A stretch of 64,000 nucleotides of DNA from Schistosoma mansoni (lineage: Eukaryota > Platyhelminthes > Trematoda > Strigeidida > Schistosomatidae): NCBI RefSeq assembly GCF_000237925.1, contig NC_031496.1, positions 14,768,589 through 14,832,588 on the forward strand, read 5' to 3'. Numbering within the stretch: position 1 is the first letter of the stretch; each line of letters opens with the position of its first letter. Shown here piece after piece: positions 13,601 through 24,700 of the stretch. The notes beneath the pieces are model-generated. The model did no database searches. It was not told where the DNA came from and saw only the letters and a list, made by a program, of their open reading frames with translations. The position numbers and the translations under genes are program-made.

Positions 13601-14428
13601 TAGTTCCTTTTGGCAGAATGTGACTTCACATTTTGAATGGACTCGGTAGACGTCAAATTCAGTAGCATTCACAGGAATTTGTGTTGTTATCATAGAAGGA
13701 CCTATGAATAATAAAAACAAAATCAGTTGGTTGATCAAAACCTGTTTGAAACGTGTGATTTTGAAAAGTGCATTCCCCCGAATCTAAAAGAATTGTCAGC
13801 TCTTCAGAAGACTGGCGAAAATTGTTGATAATTTCTCCCAGTAAGCTAAAGACATAAAAAAACACGCGACATACCGTGCTGATATAACCAAATGATTAGC
13901 GCTTTCTTCCAATGAGTAAACAGCTTCTAACTGTTCACAATCGATTATTGACATGTTATACGTTTTAACGATTCCGAATTTACAGAAGTACTGAATAGTC
14001 AAAACAGTATCCTGAGATGATAAGAACATCTTGCATTTAAGAACGGACCTCTCCAGTGCGGAAGTAAGTCTAAAGACGTTGGAACATGACTAGGGAAATT
14101 ACAGAGAATAATACGCCATACACTACTAGGGATTTTAAAACGTTGCAGAGACCCGTTAGGTAAAGGGCTTGAGAACTTGTCGAAAAACACTTCTCTAAAG
14201 TGAACCGAAGCAAAAGAAGACCTCGAGGCGTTGACTGTTTTGACCTTTAACTACAACAGCATAAACAAACCAACTAAACCTACTTACATCATTTGGGCCG
14301 CATTCAAAGTAAACCTCATGTCCCAGTTTTCCAAGAGAATTTATTGCACGGACGAACACTAACAGCACCATTAATAACTAAACAAAGCCAATACCGATCA
14401 GCTCAGTTGGCTGCAAAACCACTTTCAT
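1418..14428 (-). CDS. RAD9: RAD9, 9-1-1 DNA-damage checkpoint clamp subunit (nine exons)
   Basis: RAD9 forms the PCNA-like 9-1-1 ring with RAD1 and HUS1, which is loaded at damaged DNA and recruits TopBP1 to activate ATR. Exons on the minus strand are 14428-14395, 14358-14288, 14250-14122, 14089-13875, 13845-13742, 13701-13598, 7953-7709, 6527-6359 and 1630-1418, about 427 aa in all (human RAD9A has 391). All borders are GT-AG and the phases agree. The N-terminus aligns with human RAD9A without gaps for 30 residues. KTVNASRSSFA matches human RTVNSSRSAYA, VFRLTSALERSVLKC matches VFRSLAMLEKTVEKC, and FCKFGIVKTYN matches HCKFGVRKTHN. The first five introns are 36, 37, 32, 29 and 40 bp; the last three are 5.6, 1.2 and 4.7 kb and carry LINEs. 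The exon 7-8 junction is the least certain part. Family identity is firm; expression is not shown. Confidence 0.88.
1631..2256. other. RAD9 intron 8, 3' part
   Basis: Intronic sequence between the last RAD9 exon and the inserted LINE debris. It provides the polypyrimidine acceptor; nothing else was recognised. Confidence 0.4.
2257..4280 (+). mobile_element. Decayed CR1/SR1-type LINE in RAD9 intron 8
   Basis: A non-LTR retrotransposon relic inserted antisense to RAD9. Its endonuclease half is read in at least two frames: IIVVTETWL near 2350, then FIVGDFNAPYIKW near 2690 and a NSDHVVLYF motif near 2890-2930. Near 3530-3600 comes EAILQLIISLRPSKTPDVE, the usual entry to the reverse transcriptase. 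The central RT palms with the YADD box are missing. The C-terminal part resumes at 3774 with YPTYVRPYLEYCVQ and LQRVGPKLVKGL, typical of CR1-clade elements. Stops, frameshifts and an internal deletion make it non-functional. Ends are approximate and no target duplication was found. Confidence 0.7.
4281..6358. other. RAD9 intron 8, 5' part, nothing recognised
   Basis: AT-rich intronic sequence without a coherent frame. Around 5250-5450 the texture is a little more GC-rich and repeat-like, but it could not be assigned to a family. Confidence 0.35.
6359..6527 (-). CDS. RAD9: RAD9 exon 8: start of the disordered tail (tentative)
   Basis: An open stretch with acceptor TTTTTCATAG and donor GTTAGT, ending in phase 0 as the last exon requires. 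It encodes a polar, Ser/Asn/Asp-rich segment (SDDTVLVNKEK and following) typical of the unstructured, phosphorylated RAD9 tail. That tail is poorly conserved, so assignment rests on splice sites, phase and position. Confidence 0.55.
6947..7249 (+). mobile_element. 5'-truncated RTE-type LINE 3' end with 12-bp target duplication
   Basis: About 300 bp of an RTE-type (SR3/Perere-3-like) 3' end, from the last coding residues through the 3' UTR to a (TGAC)n tail. It is nearly identical to the 3' parts of the copies at 12365-12916 and 21285-22035. It is flanked by an exact 12-bp repeat, ATAATATTTACT, at 6935-6946 and 7250-7261, the signature of target-primed reverse transcription. It lies in RAD9 intron 7. 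Confidence 0.85.
7709..7953 (-). CDS. RAD9: RAD9 exon 7: rest of PCNA-like domain 2
   Basis: This exon encodes VILSFCELISPMIRIYCDRP, then GKPIIF and ARYVFATFPSD. It matches the human RAD9A segment that runs from GLLSFAES through DAPGRPAIF to FVLATLSD. The acceptor follows a T-rich tract. The donor is uncertain: GTAATT after 7709 keeps the frame with exon 8, whereas GTGAAA after 7716 looks stronger but gives the wrong phase for the exon 8 proposed here. Confidence 0.8.
7954..8413. other. RAD9 intron 6, 3' part
   Basis: Intronic sequence between exon 7 and the inserted SR2-like LINE. Nothing recognised. Confidence 0.35.
8423..12350 (+). mobile_element. Nearly full-length SR2-like LINE (RTE clade)
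   Basis: A 3.9-kb non-LTR retrotransposon, about the length known for schistosome SR2. It has a GC-richer 5' UTR (8423-9127, with an ATT microsatellite near 8956-8996), one long reading frame (9128-12100), a 3' UTR and a (TAAA)n tail at 12323-12347. It sits in RAD9 intron 6, antisense to the gene. A 9-bp near-repeat (GTGCTTACA at 8414-8422, GTACTTACA at 12351-12359) may be its target duplication, which is why the 5' end is placed at 8423. Only two in-frame stops interrupt the frame, so the copy is fairly young. Confidence 0.85.
9128..12100 (+). pseudogene. SR2-like LINE polyprotein: AP endonuclease and reverse transcriptase, two in-frame stops
   Basis: A single frame of about 990 codons. The apurinic-type endonuclease comes first (FNARTLMQIR, VCCLSETRIQD, VISAYAPTD, AGDLNAQVG, SDHALV). 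The reverse transcriptase follows: VVPIFKKGSRCSCNNYRGIS, then KQAGFRSGRGCIDHI, FLDIRAAFDSLDR, GVRQGCPISPFLFN and the catalytic LEYADDIVLL near 11330-11360. After it comes the C-terminal [10 protein letters not shown] region common in RTE elements. Two TAG stops, at 9608-9610 and 9872-9874, lie in frame within the endonuclease part, with no frameshift seen. From 10130 to 12100 the frame is uninterrupted (656 codons). Codon use is more GC-rich than the host exons. It probably cannot move by itself. Confidence 0.9.
12365..12916 (+). mobile_element. 5'-truncated RTE-type LINE 3' end next to the SR2-like copy
   Basis: A 552-bp 3' fragment of the same family as 21285-22035. It starts within the last coding part ([10 protein letters not shown]...[18 protein letters not shown]) and ends in (TGAC)n. 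It is flanked by an exact 12-bp target duplication, ACTTACATCCGT, at 12353-12364 and 12917-12928. It abuts the 3' tail of the SR2-like LINE, so one of the two inserted beside the other. Confidence 0.88.
12929..13597. other. RAD9 intron 6, 5' part
   Basis: AT-rich intronic sequence up to the exon 6 donor. No feature recognised. Confidence 0.35.
13598..14428 (-). CDS. RAD9: RAD9 exons 1-6: PCNA-like domain 1 and start of domain 2
   Basis: Six exons are packed into 831 bp. The start is the ATG at 14428-14426, chosen because exon 1 (34 nt, MKVVLQPTELI) joined to exon 2 gives exactly the human spacing to the GHEVYFE/GDELYLE motif. Exon 3 carries VNASRSSFASVHF. Exon 4 carries the LERSVLKC and CKFG...DCEQLEAV motifs. 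Exon 5 begins ARLLGEI, matching human ARVLGEA. Exon 6 ends EVTFCQKELR, matching AITFCLKEFR at the start of domain 2. The 29-bp intron between exons 4 and 5 (13874-13846) is among the smallest credible spliceosomal introns. Confidence 0.9.
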
Positions 14429-15594
14429 GACGATCGGTAGACCGTTTACAGGTCCTCAAGGTCAAGTAGAGGTCATCCAGTGACTACGAATCTGCCGCAC
14501 AATACAGGATCTTAGTTTTGCAAAGCAGATAAATCACAACCAAAATGAGTAAAAGTATAGTATAAGGACAGGGACGGAAGCTATGGATATGTACGGCCTT
14601 GAAATACACTGAAGCTAACGATGAAATACTTCTACTCATAAAACGATTAATGACTAAAAAGGATATAGTTATAGTTAACGAAAAGCCTGACATGAATAAT
14701 GAACCTTTATATATAAATTATTGGACCTTTCAACATTGGATGACTGCAGCTACAGAGAAAAATGGATTTCTAGATGAATCTAACTGGTTCGCCCAATAAC
14801 TTCTTCCGAGATAAGTCGCTGAGGATTTTGGACGCTGTTTTGTGACCTTTCAGCATAGTTCAGATATAATCCATTGCAGTTCGACTAAGACCTTACTCCA
14901 TACACATATTATCTCCATCTCCATATTTCAATAATCTGAAGCCTTTGTTATTACAGATTGCTTTCCATATTAAATATGCTTGCTGAATCGTTGGCTCACT
15001 TTTTTCTTGTTCTTCACCTTTCCAAATTTTTTTGTATATGCTGTTACACATGTTCCTGTAGTAACCAGATTACTTTCGGACTAGACTCAGACAGCCACAT
15101 AAACAGTGAACAGCAGAAATTCTTTTACACCCTTCTGGAAATGCCTAAAATATGAATGAGGAGTTACTTTTCTCCACCATAGAGTAAAAGAGATAGTTTT
15201 ATATACATTGTGTACTCGGTTCCTTTACTATGAATTAATGCAATAAGCAAATCTACATTGTTCAAACATCCTAATTTTAAACCCTTAACCCTGGAATACG
15301 TCTTAAACTGGTGACAATATATTATGGATGGACTAATGAAATCATGCCTTCAGGATTTTCACGTAAAACGCGTCCCTTCAAATGGATAAAGTGCGTTTCT
15401 GCATTATATCGGATGACAGGTTGTAATGATAACTTTAACTCCGAACTCCTAATTTTTGCTTAAAATAAGAACAGTTTATTGTACCCATTATAAGGGCGTG
15501 AGAAGACAAATATTGTTTATTAACGTGGAAAAACTTGTATCGTTAGTTTATCATGCTAGTTGGAGAAAACTGGATAAGTTTTACGTAAGATCCA
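14429..15594. other. Upstream region of RAD9; one small unassigned ORF on the plus strand
   Basis: This is the likely RAD9 promoter side. On the plus strand 14599-14799 holds a 66-codon open frame with no ATG at its start (it opens at TTG after an in-frame stop), reading YINYWTFQHWM and ending SNWFAQ. Its composition is protein-like, but no family is recognised and no clear acceptor defines it as an exon. It could be an exon of a divergent gene or chance. Confidence 0.2.
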
Positions 15595-15730
15595 TCAGTG
15601 TTAGATGGCTATTGAAAACTTGGCATCAATGGAAGGCTGTTGCGTTCCAGTATCGGACTCAGAGGAGCACGCATCCACGAGCCTGTACGTGGGACTTCGG
15701 CACTTCCCTCAATCTAAAAGGTGTCACAGA
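15595..15730 (-). repeat. SINE-like dispersed repeat, single copy in reverse orientation
   Basis: This segment (CTATTGAAAACTTGG ... GCATCCACGAGC) is a diverged match to the reverse-oriented SINE pieces near 26430-26520 and 30080-30150, which share the order GAAAA-C-TGGA, CGTCCTA-TATGGGAC and GCATCCACGA. It is assigned by internal similarity only. Confidence 0.5.
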
Positions 15731-17654
15731 TATTCAGGGTATGACAACGCTTTGTCCTCGACAGCCTTACAATCCAGTATTTCAAACATAACCAAGCCAG
15801 AAATTATAAGTGAAGGTGATCAAGAGTACATTTTGGGTTGATAATCGGTGTTTCGAGAAGTATGTGGTTTGAATTGGCTAGTTGTTTCGAGGGATGTGCA
15901 GCAATGCATATGCACTCGTGATCCATGTGCATACTTCGTGAAACAACTTAAGCCAGTGTTTATCCAATAAAAACCATTGAGATCAAAGAAATAAAGAATA
16001 ATGGTATTAATACCTTTGTCTTCACGACTATAATAATAGACACAACCCAAAATTGAATATTCGTCCTGATCTGACTACCTTATCTAAAAATTCTTACCTG
16101 AAAGTTACATCATAGTTCACACTGACTCGTCCCATCGTAACAACCAACAATATGACATCTAACACTTCCGAAGAACATATTTGAGCTGGATAGAGAGTAA
16201 AATATTAGACAAAAAAGCCAATAGGTTATACTCAAGATGACGAGGCCTACATGAACGTTTTAGTTAGGTCCATAACTAACCAATCAAATAGTTGCTTAAG
16301 CTCCCACCACGTCAATCTGGTCTGATATGTCTGTAAACTATCGTGTGTCATATAACCTGTCGATTGAGGGACATTATTGTCACATTATATTAGTGTGTAT
16401 CATAATTTTTATCCATCTCGATAAGACACGCAGTACTGGTCGGTATGCTTTTGCGTTTCGATTAATGATTATAATTCCTTAAATATTGTACTGATCTAAT
16501 TGTTTTTACGTTTAGAAACAGATAAAGTTTGAAGCCCATTTGTTCATGTCTTGACTACATTATCATATAGACTCTGGGATCGCCAGTATCACGTTTGCAG
16601 TTCTAGTAGTATATCTGAAGGATAAATTAAATCCTACGAAACCTTTTGAGGGAGCTATGGACAGAAGATTTATGTGCAGGTGTTCTCATCTATAGTTCGT
16701 TGGCCAAAGACCACTCGTATGTGTTGTAACATTCCTGTCGCTGAGTCATGTTACAATTCCACATTAAGGGAAGCTGGTCTGACCCTTGTCGATCAGTTAA
16801 ATCTTCCCGTTTATGTATAGTCTTCTTCAAGTCATCAGAAGGTTCAGAAACAGCACTAGTAAACATATTAGATGTAACGTTTCTGTTAAAATCGTGCAAA
16901 ATTGCTCCGACACTGTGATGGATTGTACACGTGGCTCCATCACACTGTGCTTATGAAGGCCAGAATCAGGCTTCCATATTATTAAGTCAGAATGGTACGA
17001 TTTGAAAGGTGAGGGTAGTAGGCATTCCAATCCTTAACAGCTTAGGTGTCTGTTCCGTCAAAATGAGGATAAAATACACAAATAGTGGGGAGAAAAAAAT
17101 CGGAGAATACGAAAATGATATCAAGATATGGGAAAATAAAAGGTAATATGCAGTGTTATGATAAAAAAAGCTTATAGTTAATCGTTATGTGTACCAGATC
17201 ACATAGACTCACCGATAAGGATGCCACAGATATTCAGGGTTTGAAAACAACTTTGCACGTAACAAATCCATGATTGAAAGCTACCAACCGAATCAAATCA
17301 GAATTCGGGGATGGATGAGTCGAAAGATATTTTTGAAAAGTCGCCGATATGTTGAGAAACGTTCGATTTAAGCCGGATAATAAGTGAACGGGACACGTAG
17401 CACGGCGTGCACACGTTATCTGGTGCGAAGGCGTGACAGTGCGCTATCAGTGTGAGGGTGTCCAGTCAAAATAATGAGGTTGGCATCATCGGAGACTTAC
17501 AAATCCTTTTGTTTTGGAGAGTTATTTACCACCAGAGGTTTTTAAGTGGTCACTAGTTGTTGGAACATGTTATCAAAGGAGTAATGTTCACCCCTTTAAT
17601 ATACTAATTTTAGAGAAAACTAGACATCCTCAGAAGCTTACTGGAAAAGGACTT
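15731..17654. other. Intergenic sequence, nothing firm
   Basis: AT-rich sequence. A short stretch at 17220-17350 repeats part of the sequence near 15720-15780 (CACAGATATTCAGGGT), so the same dispersed repeat may leave a second trace there. No coding signal. Confidence 0.35.
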
Positions 17655-18540
17655 ACATAAGCCGTAGGCCTTCTGCCGGTGTTGTTCCTCTTGCCCGTAA
17701 ATGACCTCCATCGTCTACTATCGTCACCAGTATTGCTATATGCTGACGATGTCAAGATATGGAGAGCGATACAAAGTAAGGGTGATAGCTTAGAACTTCA
17801 AAACGACCTGGAGAAATTATCTGAATGGTCCTAAACCTAGCAGTTGCCGATAAATACTTCCAAGTGTTTTGTGGCGCATATTGGTCATCAAGGCACAGAT
17901 ACATACACGATTAATAACACTGAGCTACCTATTGTACAGACACACAATGACTTAAGAGTCATCGTTAGCCAAGACTTAAAGACTACTGCACACTGCCGTG
18001 CAATAGACCCCGAAGGTTTTAGAACTTTATGGTCAATACGTAGGGCTTTTAGTCATAACGACGCTAAAACGTTTTTGACTTTGTATACAGTGTTCGTGCA
18101 TTCTAAACTTGAGTACTACATACAAACGGCTAGCCCCTGCCTAAAAAAACAGTTAGCTCTTGGAAAGGGTTCAGAGAACTCCAACTGAGCTGATTCCCGG
18201 AATAGCGATGCTAGCGATACTAGACTAACCAACCTAAACATATCCCCGCTGTCATATCGAAGAATCAGAGGCGACTTGATAACAGTTTGCAAACTGCTTA
18301 GTGATAAATTTGCACCTAATACGCCCTCATTTTTCTTGTCTTCCAGAACAGAAAATTTACGAGGACTTCCCAAAAGAGTTCACAAGCCCCGGACGAATTA
18401 CTTGTCAGCTGACTATCGACTTTCCCATCGAATCATCAACGAGTGGAATTCATTACCTCAGCACGTGGTTGAGGCTCCCTCCGTCGACTCTTTAAAAAGA
18501 GAGTTGGATCAACTGAGAGACCATCATTGCCAGGACTAAC
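17655..18540 (+). mobile_element. CR1/SR1-type LINE 3' fragment upstream of GDI-A
   Basis: The 3' part of a CR1-clade reverse transcriptase spread over several frames. It has the catalytic YADDVKIWRAI box near 17735, NDLEKLSEWS near 17805-17833, the FVHSKLEYYIQTASPCLKKQ segment near 18090-18150, and the characteristic C-terminus IINEWNSLPQHVVEAPSVDS ending at a stop at 18537-18539. It is related to but distinct from the relic at 2257-4280. Stops and frameshifts make it dead. It ends 229 bp before the GDI-A start codon. Confidence 0.75.
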
Positions 18541-18768
18541 ACAGGCCATCAAGCCTCCTGTACTTTCCAAACTGAAACTGATTCTGAAACTAAAGTCTCC
18601 CCTTAAACCCTACCTTATATTGACAGTCCACCCCCACCAACTACTCAAACAAGCTAAGCGAAATTCACCACTACTTTTCTGCGGAAATTTAGGCTAACAG
18701 AACTTTGGAGGCAGAAGAAACGACCTTTCACACCATTACGAGTTGCCCGCGGGTTTTGACACTACTAA
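18541..18768 (+). promoter_or_regulatory. Probable GDI-A 5' UTR and core promoter
   Basis: The only sequence between the LINE tail and the GDI-A ATG. It is less AT-rich than its surroundings. No TATA box or initiator is clear, so the assignment is by position only. Confidence 0.3.
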
Positions 18769-21700
18769 ATGGATGAGAAGTACGACATTATTGTGCTGGG
18801 TACTGGTTTGAAGGTATATCATTTCAGATAATAAGAGTGTTATTCTAATTAGGAATGTATACTCAGTGGTTTGATGTCCGTTGAGGGAAAAAAGGTCTTG
18901 CACATGGATAGGAACAACTATTATGGTGCAGACACTACATCGGTTACACCACTCGAAGCACTTTTTCAAAGGTTCCATGTAAATGCAAGCCTTCAAGCAT
19001 TTGGCCGAGGAAAGGACTGGAACGTTGACCTGATTCCAAAGTTCCTAATGGCTGATGGTGAGTAATACATGCACTTAGTAGATATTTTGTAGGAAAATTA
19101 GTAAAATTGCTTGTTCATACTGGTGTTACGAGGTATCTTGAGTTCAAAAGTATTGAAGAGAGCTACGTATTCGACAAAAATGCGATTCATAAGGTTCCAA
19201 GTAGCTCAAGCGAAGCTTTTTCAACAAGTATGTGTTTCTCTTAACTATTGATTACAATAGGCTTGGTTTCCTTATTCGAAAAAATGAGACTCAAGAGTTT
19301 CCTGCAATGGGTTTTAGATGTCGATCCTGATAAACCTGCGACTTGGACTACCGTATATCCTCCACCTAAAAGTGTAAACAAGGATTCTATTGATGTGGCT
19401 TTTTCACATTTTGGTGTTAATGAGACTACCAAGGTCAGCTAACATTTCTAAATCCACCTTTAACGTTTATTCAAAGTCTAGCACTCTTATGTATTCTTAA
19501 GTTCTGTTTATTCGTACTCGAAGTTTGGAACACCTATCGTTTCATAGAGATACGATTTCTAGTTTAACTTGAACTACTGATAGCTAATTCATAATAGAAT
19601 GCATTAAGATCTCGCGAGATAAAGAAAAAAGACTTAACACTCGTCCTCCACCGAAAGGGAATTACAGCAGTTTCACATATGACCATTCGCAATGAGGCAT
19701 CTCAAAGGCACTTCTTTCTTAAAAAGGAAGAACGTATTTGTAAAATCTCAGCGAATGGCTTTGAAGTAAATCCAATGTTTTGCTTGACAATCAGGTTCAA
19801 GCCTTTCTCAAGAAATATTTTCAACCGTCAAAATTGTCGGATATAAATAAGTAACATGGCTCTCTGGTTAGCTGTATACTAAACAGGACATCCAATCACG
19901 TTAACAGTGTTTACAGTAGGTATTTGCTTTAGTCTATGAAACAAGTGATGTGAAACGAAAAGCGTGTTAATATAACATTGTGTGCATTCGTAAGTGGATC
20001 TGAGGCGTGAGAATAAACTTCATTCACTACTTATCGCCTTTGATCAGTGAATTTTTAAGAAAAGCGTACAATTTTTATATCTGATACGAATCAAATGTGT
20101 CACAGTATTCATAAAATGAAGATAAATGGAGACAATCAAAGTGAAGAAATTTGTTCTATCTCGTGACCGCCTGGATGCCCTGTTAACGTATAGCGTGATA
20201 AGAGCAGTGAATTATCGGCCGAACCAATGATACACGAAACCCGTACGAGCAGTCTAGAGTACTCATCAATCTTGATTTCTGCCTAGCTCAGCCAGTTAAG
20301 TCTAGAACACCAATCTCAGCCTCTGCGGTATGAATCGTTTATTTCAAGCATACTGGTTTTATATACCAAACAGACGGGCCACATCGTACCATTAAGTGGG
20401 AAATAACATTTGTACAAGATTCAGCTAAATGTGGCTGTGGATAGGGGAGATAGTAAGTGATAGATAGGGCATAATTCAAGAACGGATCTCCAGATTTTTT
20501 TTCTCACTGTTCCCATCGGGACGTAACAGAATGATTGTTGTTTTCATCGTTCCAGTTAATTGTTTAACATACTTAGATAGGACAACTGATTAGAACAGTT
20601 GAACGTAATTGTTGTTATTCAGATAGATAGTGATAGAGAGTGATAGATCAAGTGGAATGAGGATTCCAGGTTTACTTACTAAAGTTCGCATCTTGTACTT
20701 ATTCCCTGTGATTGGATACAACATTAGTGGCATACGCAGTGTCAAACCGAAATGTTTTCTAAAACTCGGAAAGTCTTTCTACAGGTTTCACTGTACATTA
20801 CAAGAACATCGGAAATGTCATCGAGAATTAGTAGTGTGAAGTGATGGCTTAGTCGTTCCTGATTCTCAGTTTCTGGCTTGTAGGTCGAAATTCACCTAGT
20901 TCAGTTTTGATTAGCCGAGTACATGGATGGGCACACAAGTAGCCGTCTTCATGACCTCTTGTAATCATAGTCGCTGCTCGTGTACACTATTGTTCATTGC
21001 TTAACTACAACACTAAAGATAACAATTTTGATATCAACGCGTTTAATGTGACGTCTTTATACCTTTGAAATTCATGATGTCTGACACGTTAAGTATCGTA
21101 AAGACGATACAGCAGAGTCACTTCTGTTCGTAAATATAGTCAATGGGGAGTTATAATGGTGTATCTGAGCTCGAGCTGTCATACCAGATGTGAAACTCCA
21201 GGAGACTGATAAGTCAATTCCACTTTAACGAATCCATTCGTTTGTGAATAGAACTCCTCAGTTGGGTTCAAAATACTAGTCTTGGAGTGTGGGACAACAT
21301 AAGAAACTACCACGAGATATCCGTCTATCAACTAAGGGACGAGTATACTGCGCAGCAGTTCGCTTTATTCTACTTTACGGCTGTGAAACATGGTCTTTAA
21401 GAGTAGAAGATATTTGTAAGCCACTAGTATTTGACCAAAAATGTCTCAGAAATATTGCATCTGCTGGGGTTACCGGGTAAGTAATAGTGAGGTTAGACAC
21501 AGGGTATTAGGGAATGATGGTAAATCCGTTGATGAGGTTTTGAATCTTCATCGACTGAGATGGTTGGGGCACGTGTTACGTATGCCTGAACACCGACTAC
21601 CACGACGCTCAATGTTGACCAGTGTAGGGGATGGTTGGAAAAGAGTTAGGGGCGGCTAAACCAAGACTTAGCATCAGTGCTTGAAGTCACCAACTTTTAG

Positions 21701-24700
21701 TCTAAGCCATGTTGGTAGATGCAGACTACTTGGTTGGGGTCCGCGTGACTATCGTAACCAATGATTGGAGACTCCAGGTGACATGGCTCAGAATCGATCA
21801 CAATGGCGTGTGTATACACTCTTTATCTTCCCTTAATCCTTGAGATTAAAATTGCTTCATAACTTCCTTCCTATACTATATCCTTATATACAACCTTTCT
21901 TTTATATATTACCACCACTAAATTAACTACTTCTATGAATTCGGTGTTCATCTTGTTGTGCTAACGAGGTATGGCAACTTGGACCGATGTATATATGTGC
22001 CTGGTCCTACGTTGTAGCTGACTGACTGACTGACAACTTAGCAGTACAATACAAGAAAACCAATTACTAACCGTAGGAAGCTTTAGCGAAACTAACAATA
22101 TAAGTAATTACCACTGCTCGTTGCACGTATATGCTGGAATATTGAGTAACTTGCCTATCATATATAAAAGTTATTACAGATTCTTAGTGTTGAATATCTT
22201 AGGAAGTTAAACCTCTTCTGTTTGGTATACTTGCATATCGAAACTCACTTTTATTGTAGTCATTTCAGTTATTTCTCAATAACGTCTTAGTTGACTAGTC
22301 AATATCCAGTTTTCTTTTACAACTAACTTCAGTGACGTGATGTAGTATACAGCAGCTCTTGGCCCTGGTTCTCAACAGTACTTGAAATTTTTAGTGGTAA
22401 TGGAAATATTCATTCATTTACTTTTAAGCATGTGGTTCTGAGTAGTTGGCAACTTAATTAATGTACCATTTTAATTTTTTTCCGTATTTATTTGTGTTCG
22501 ATATCAATCACCAATCTCCTAATCACCCAACTCAAAATTTGACATACAAAAATAATCCCACCTAATATTTTTTCAATGTGCAGACTCTCGTCGGCCACGC
22601 TATTTGTCTGTATACAGACGATTCTTACAGACAAAAAGCACCAGCTATCGAAGTCATCTCCAAAATGCAGCTCTATTATCGTTCGGTCAATCGATTTGGC
22701 AAATCTCCATATCTTTATCCTCTTTACGGTTTAGGAGAATTGCCCCAATCTTTTGCTCGACTTAGCGCAGTATATGGAGGTACATATATGCTTGAAAAAC
22801 CAGTAGACGAAATTGTGATTGAGGATGGCAAAGTTGTTGGGGTGAAGTCTCAAGGTGAAACGGCACGTTGTGAAAAAGTGATATGTGATCCTAGCTATGC
22901 TCCAAATCGCGTCCGAAAGTGTGGTCAGGTTAGTGATTAAGGATATTTCTTGATTCATCAGTATCTCAACGGTTATATATTTATCCTTCTTATCTTTGTA
23001 TTGAAGGTAAAATTTGACCAAACTTCTCGAATATCATACAGGAAAAGTTTATCTGTCGTTTGACGAAGTCTATCCTTCAAGACTATTTGAAAATGTTTGA
23101 TTTCACTTAGTCTACATTTAGGAATGACTATATGCGGGTAATTCTTCACATAAAAATTGATTATCTGTTTAAAGTCCGAAGCAATAAAATAGTTTAAGTT
23201 AATAATATGAAGTATTTTCATATATTAGACTGGATTACAACCGTTGATTAATGGTATTATCCAATCATCTAACTTGTGTTAGTAATAATGCGTTTTAGTT
23301 GTGCAACTAGAATTCTTGTCATACGCTTGAAAATCATAGTGTAAGTGTTTCTACTCTTTAATGGTTATTTCATTTTCCAGTTTTGTATTTCCTGTAATAG
23401 AAGATCGTTATACACATAAAATCCTTTTTCTTGAATCAGTAGAAGTTCCTATAAAAGGTCACATAGTGTCTGTGGTATCATCGTTTCACTTCTGGTCAAG
23501 TCCTTAATCATCAACTTCAGGCGTCATAGAATAAAACAGCACGTTGCGAAATGATTTAGTTATTACCCGGACCATAGTAACTTCTGTACCCAAGTACACG
23601 GGAGGTTTTCAGTGTGAAAACATTCAAGTCTGAATTTTAGGACATGATATTCAGGTGCTAACAACACTATTGCATAGAAATAATTTTGTATGGATAAGTC
23701 AAAATTTAAAAAAAATCATCAGAGACCACTATTGGGGTTGAGCTATAATGTTCATAAACATGTATGATGGCCAAGTATGATTGATGTGTCAGCAATCTGT
23801 CTGAATACTAACCTGATTTTTACAGATCTGTTAAACGGCCTGCCAGTCTTTATACAAAATAACATATTATGCACAATAATCTTCACTACATGTTGCGTCC
23901 AGCTTAAAGCGCTTTGACTGTATGACTATATATATTCCGTCATAAATGTTGTTTGGGACTTATTACCATTCTTTGTTTTCATCCTTACTAGGTTGTTCGT
24001 GCCATATGTATTTTAAATCATCCCATTCCAAATATCAAGAATGCTCTTTCATCACAAATAATCATTCCTCAAAACCAAGTTGGTCGACGTCATGGTATGT
24101 TAATTTGGATTAATCTACATGCATGTTTGTCTTCCAGATATATATGTTTCGTGTGTCTCTCATCCACATTACGTATGCCCAGAAAAATTCTTTGTTGTCT
24201 TAGTGGCGACAACTGTAGAAACATCGAACCCACACCAAGAACTTCAACCTGGTTTACAATTACTTGGACGTATTGAACATATTTTCTATTCGGTAGCAGA
24301 TTTATTCGAACCTGTAGATGACGGTAGATCAAGTAATGTAAGTTTTATTCTTGATTTTTTAATATTATGGAAAAATTATCTTTAGCTAGATATATATCAG
24401 GAACACTAAATTTGACTTTCCATTACTTTAAACATAATCGTTGATGCCCACACATATTAGGGCGTAATGACCTGTTTACTGGACTAAACCATTACTCTGT
24501 ATTTTCAAACTTTCCTGACTCTAATTACTCTGTTCATATTGTGGTTCAATATCCAATGTATAAATCACTAACTTCAGCTCCTCAGTCTTCAAAATATAAT
24601 ATCCTGGCTGAAGTAGTGGACAACTAGTTTCTGTTTATAATACCTCCGCCTTACTAGTCACGTTTCCAACCTTCGTTTTACGAAATTATGGGCAATTCCA

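Noticed and set aside
18736-18996. Minus-strand ORF opposite GDI exon 2, and similar antisense frames in GDI exons
   Set aside because: Shadows of the coding strand with no family motif; the plus-strand exons explain the sequence.
20170-20620. Possible solo LTR in GDI-A intron 4
   Set aside because: The texture is repeat-like and a TGTTAAC start can be imagined, but no matching end or target duplication was found.
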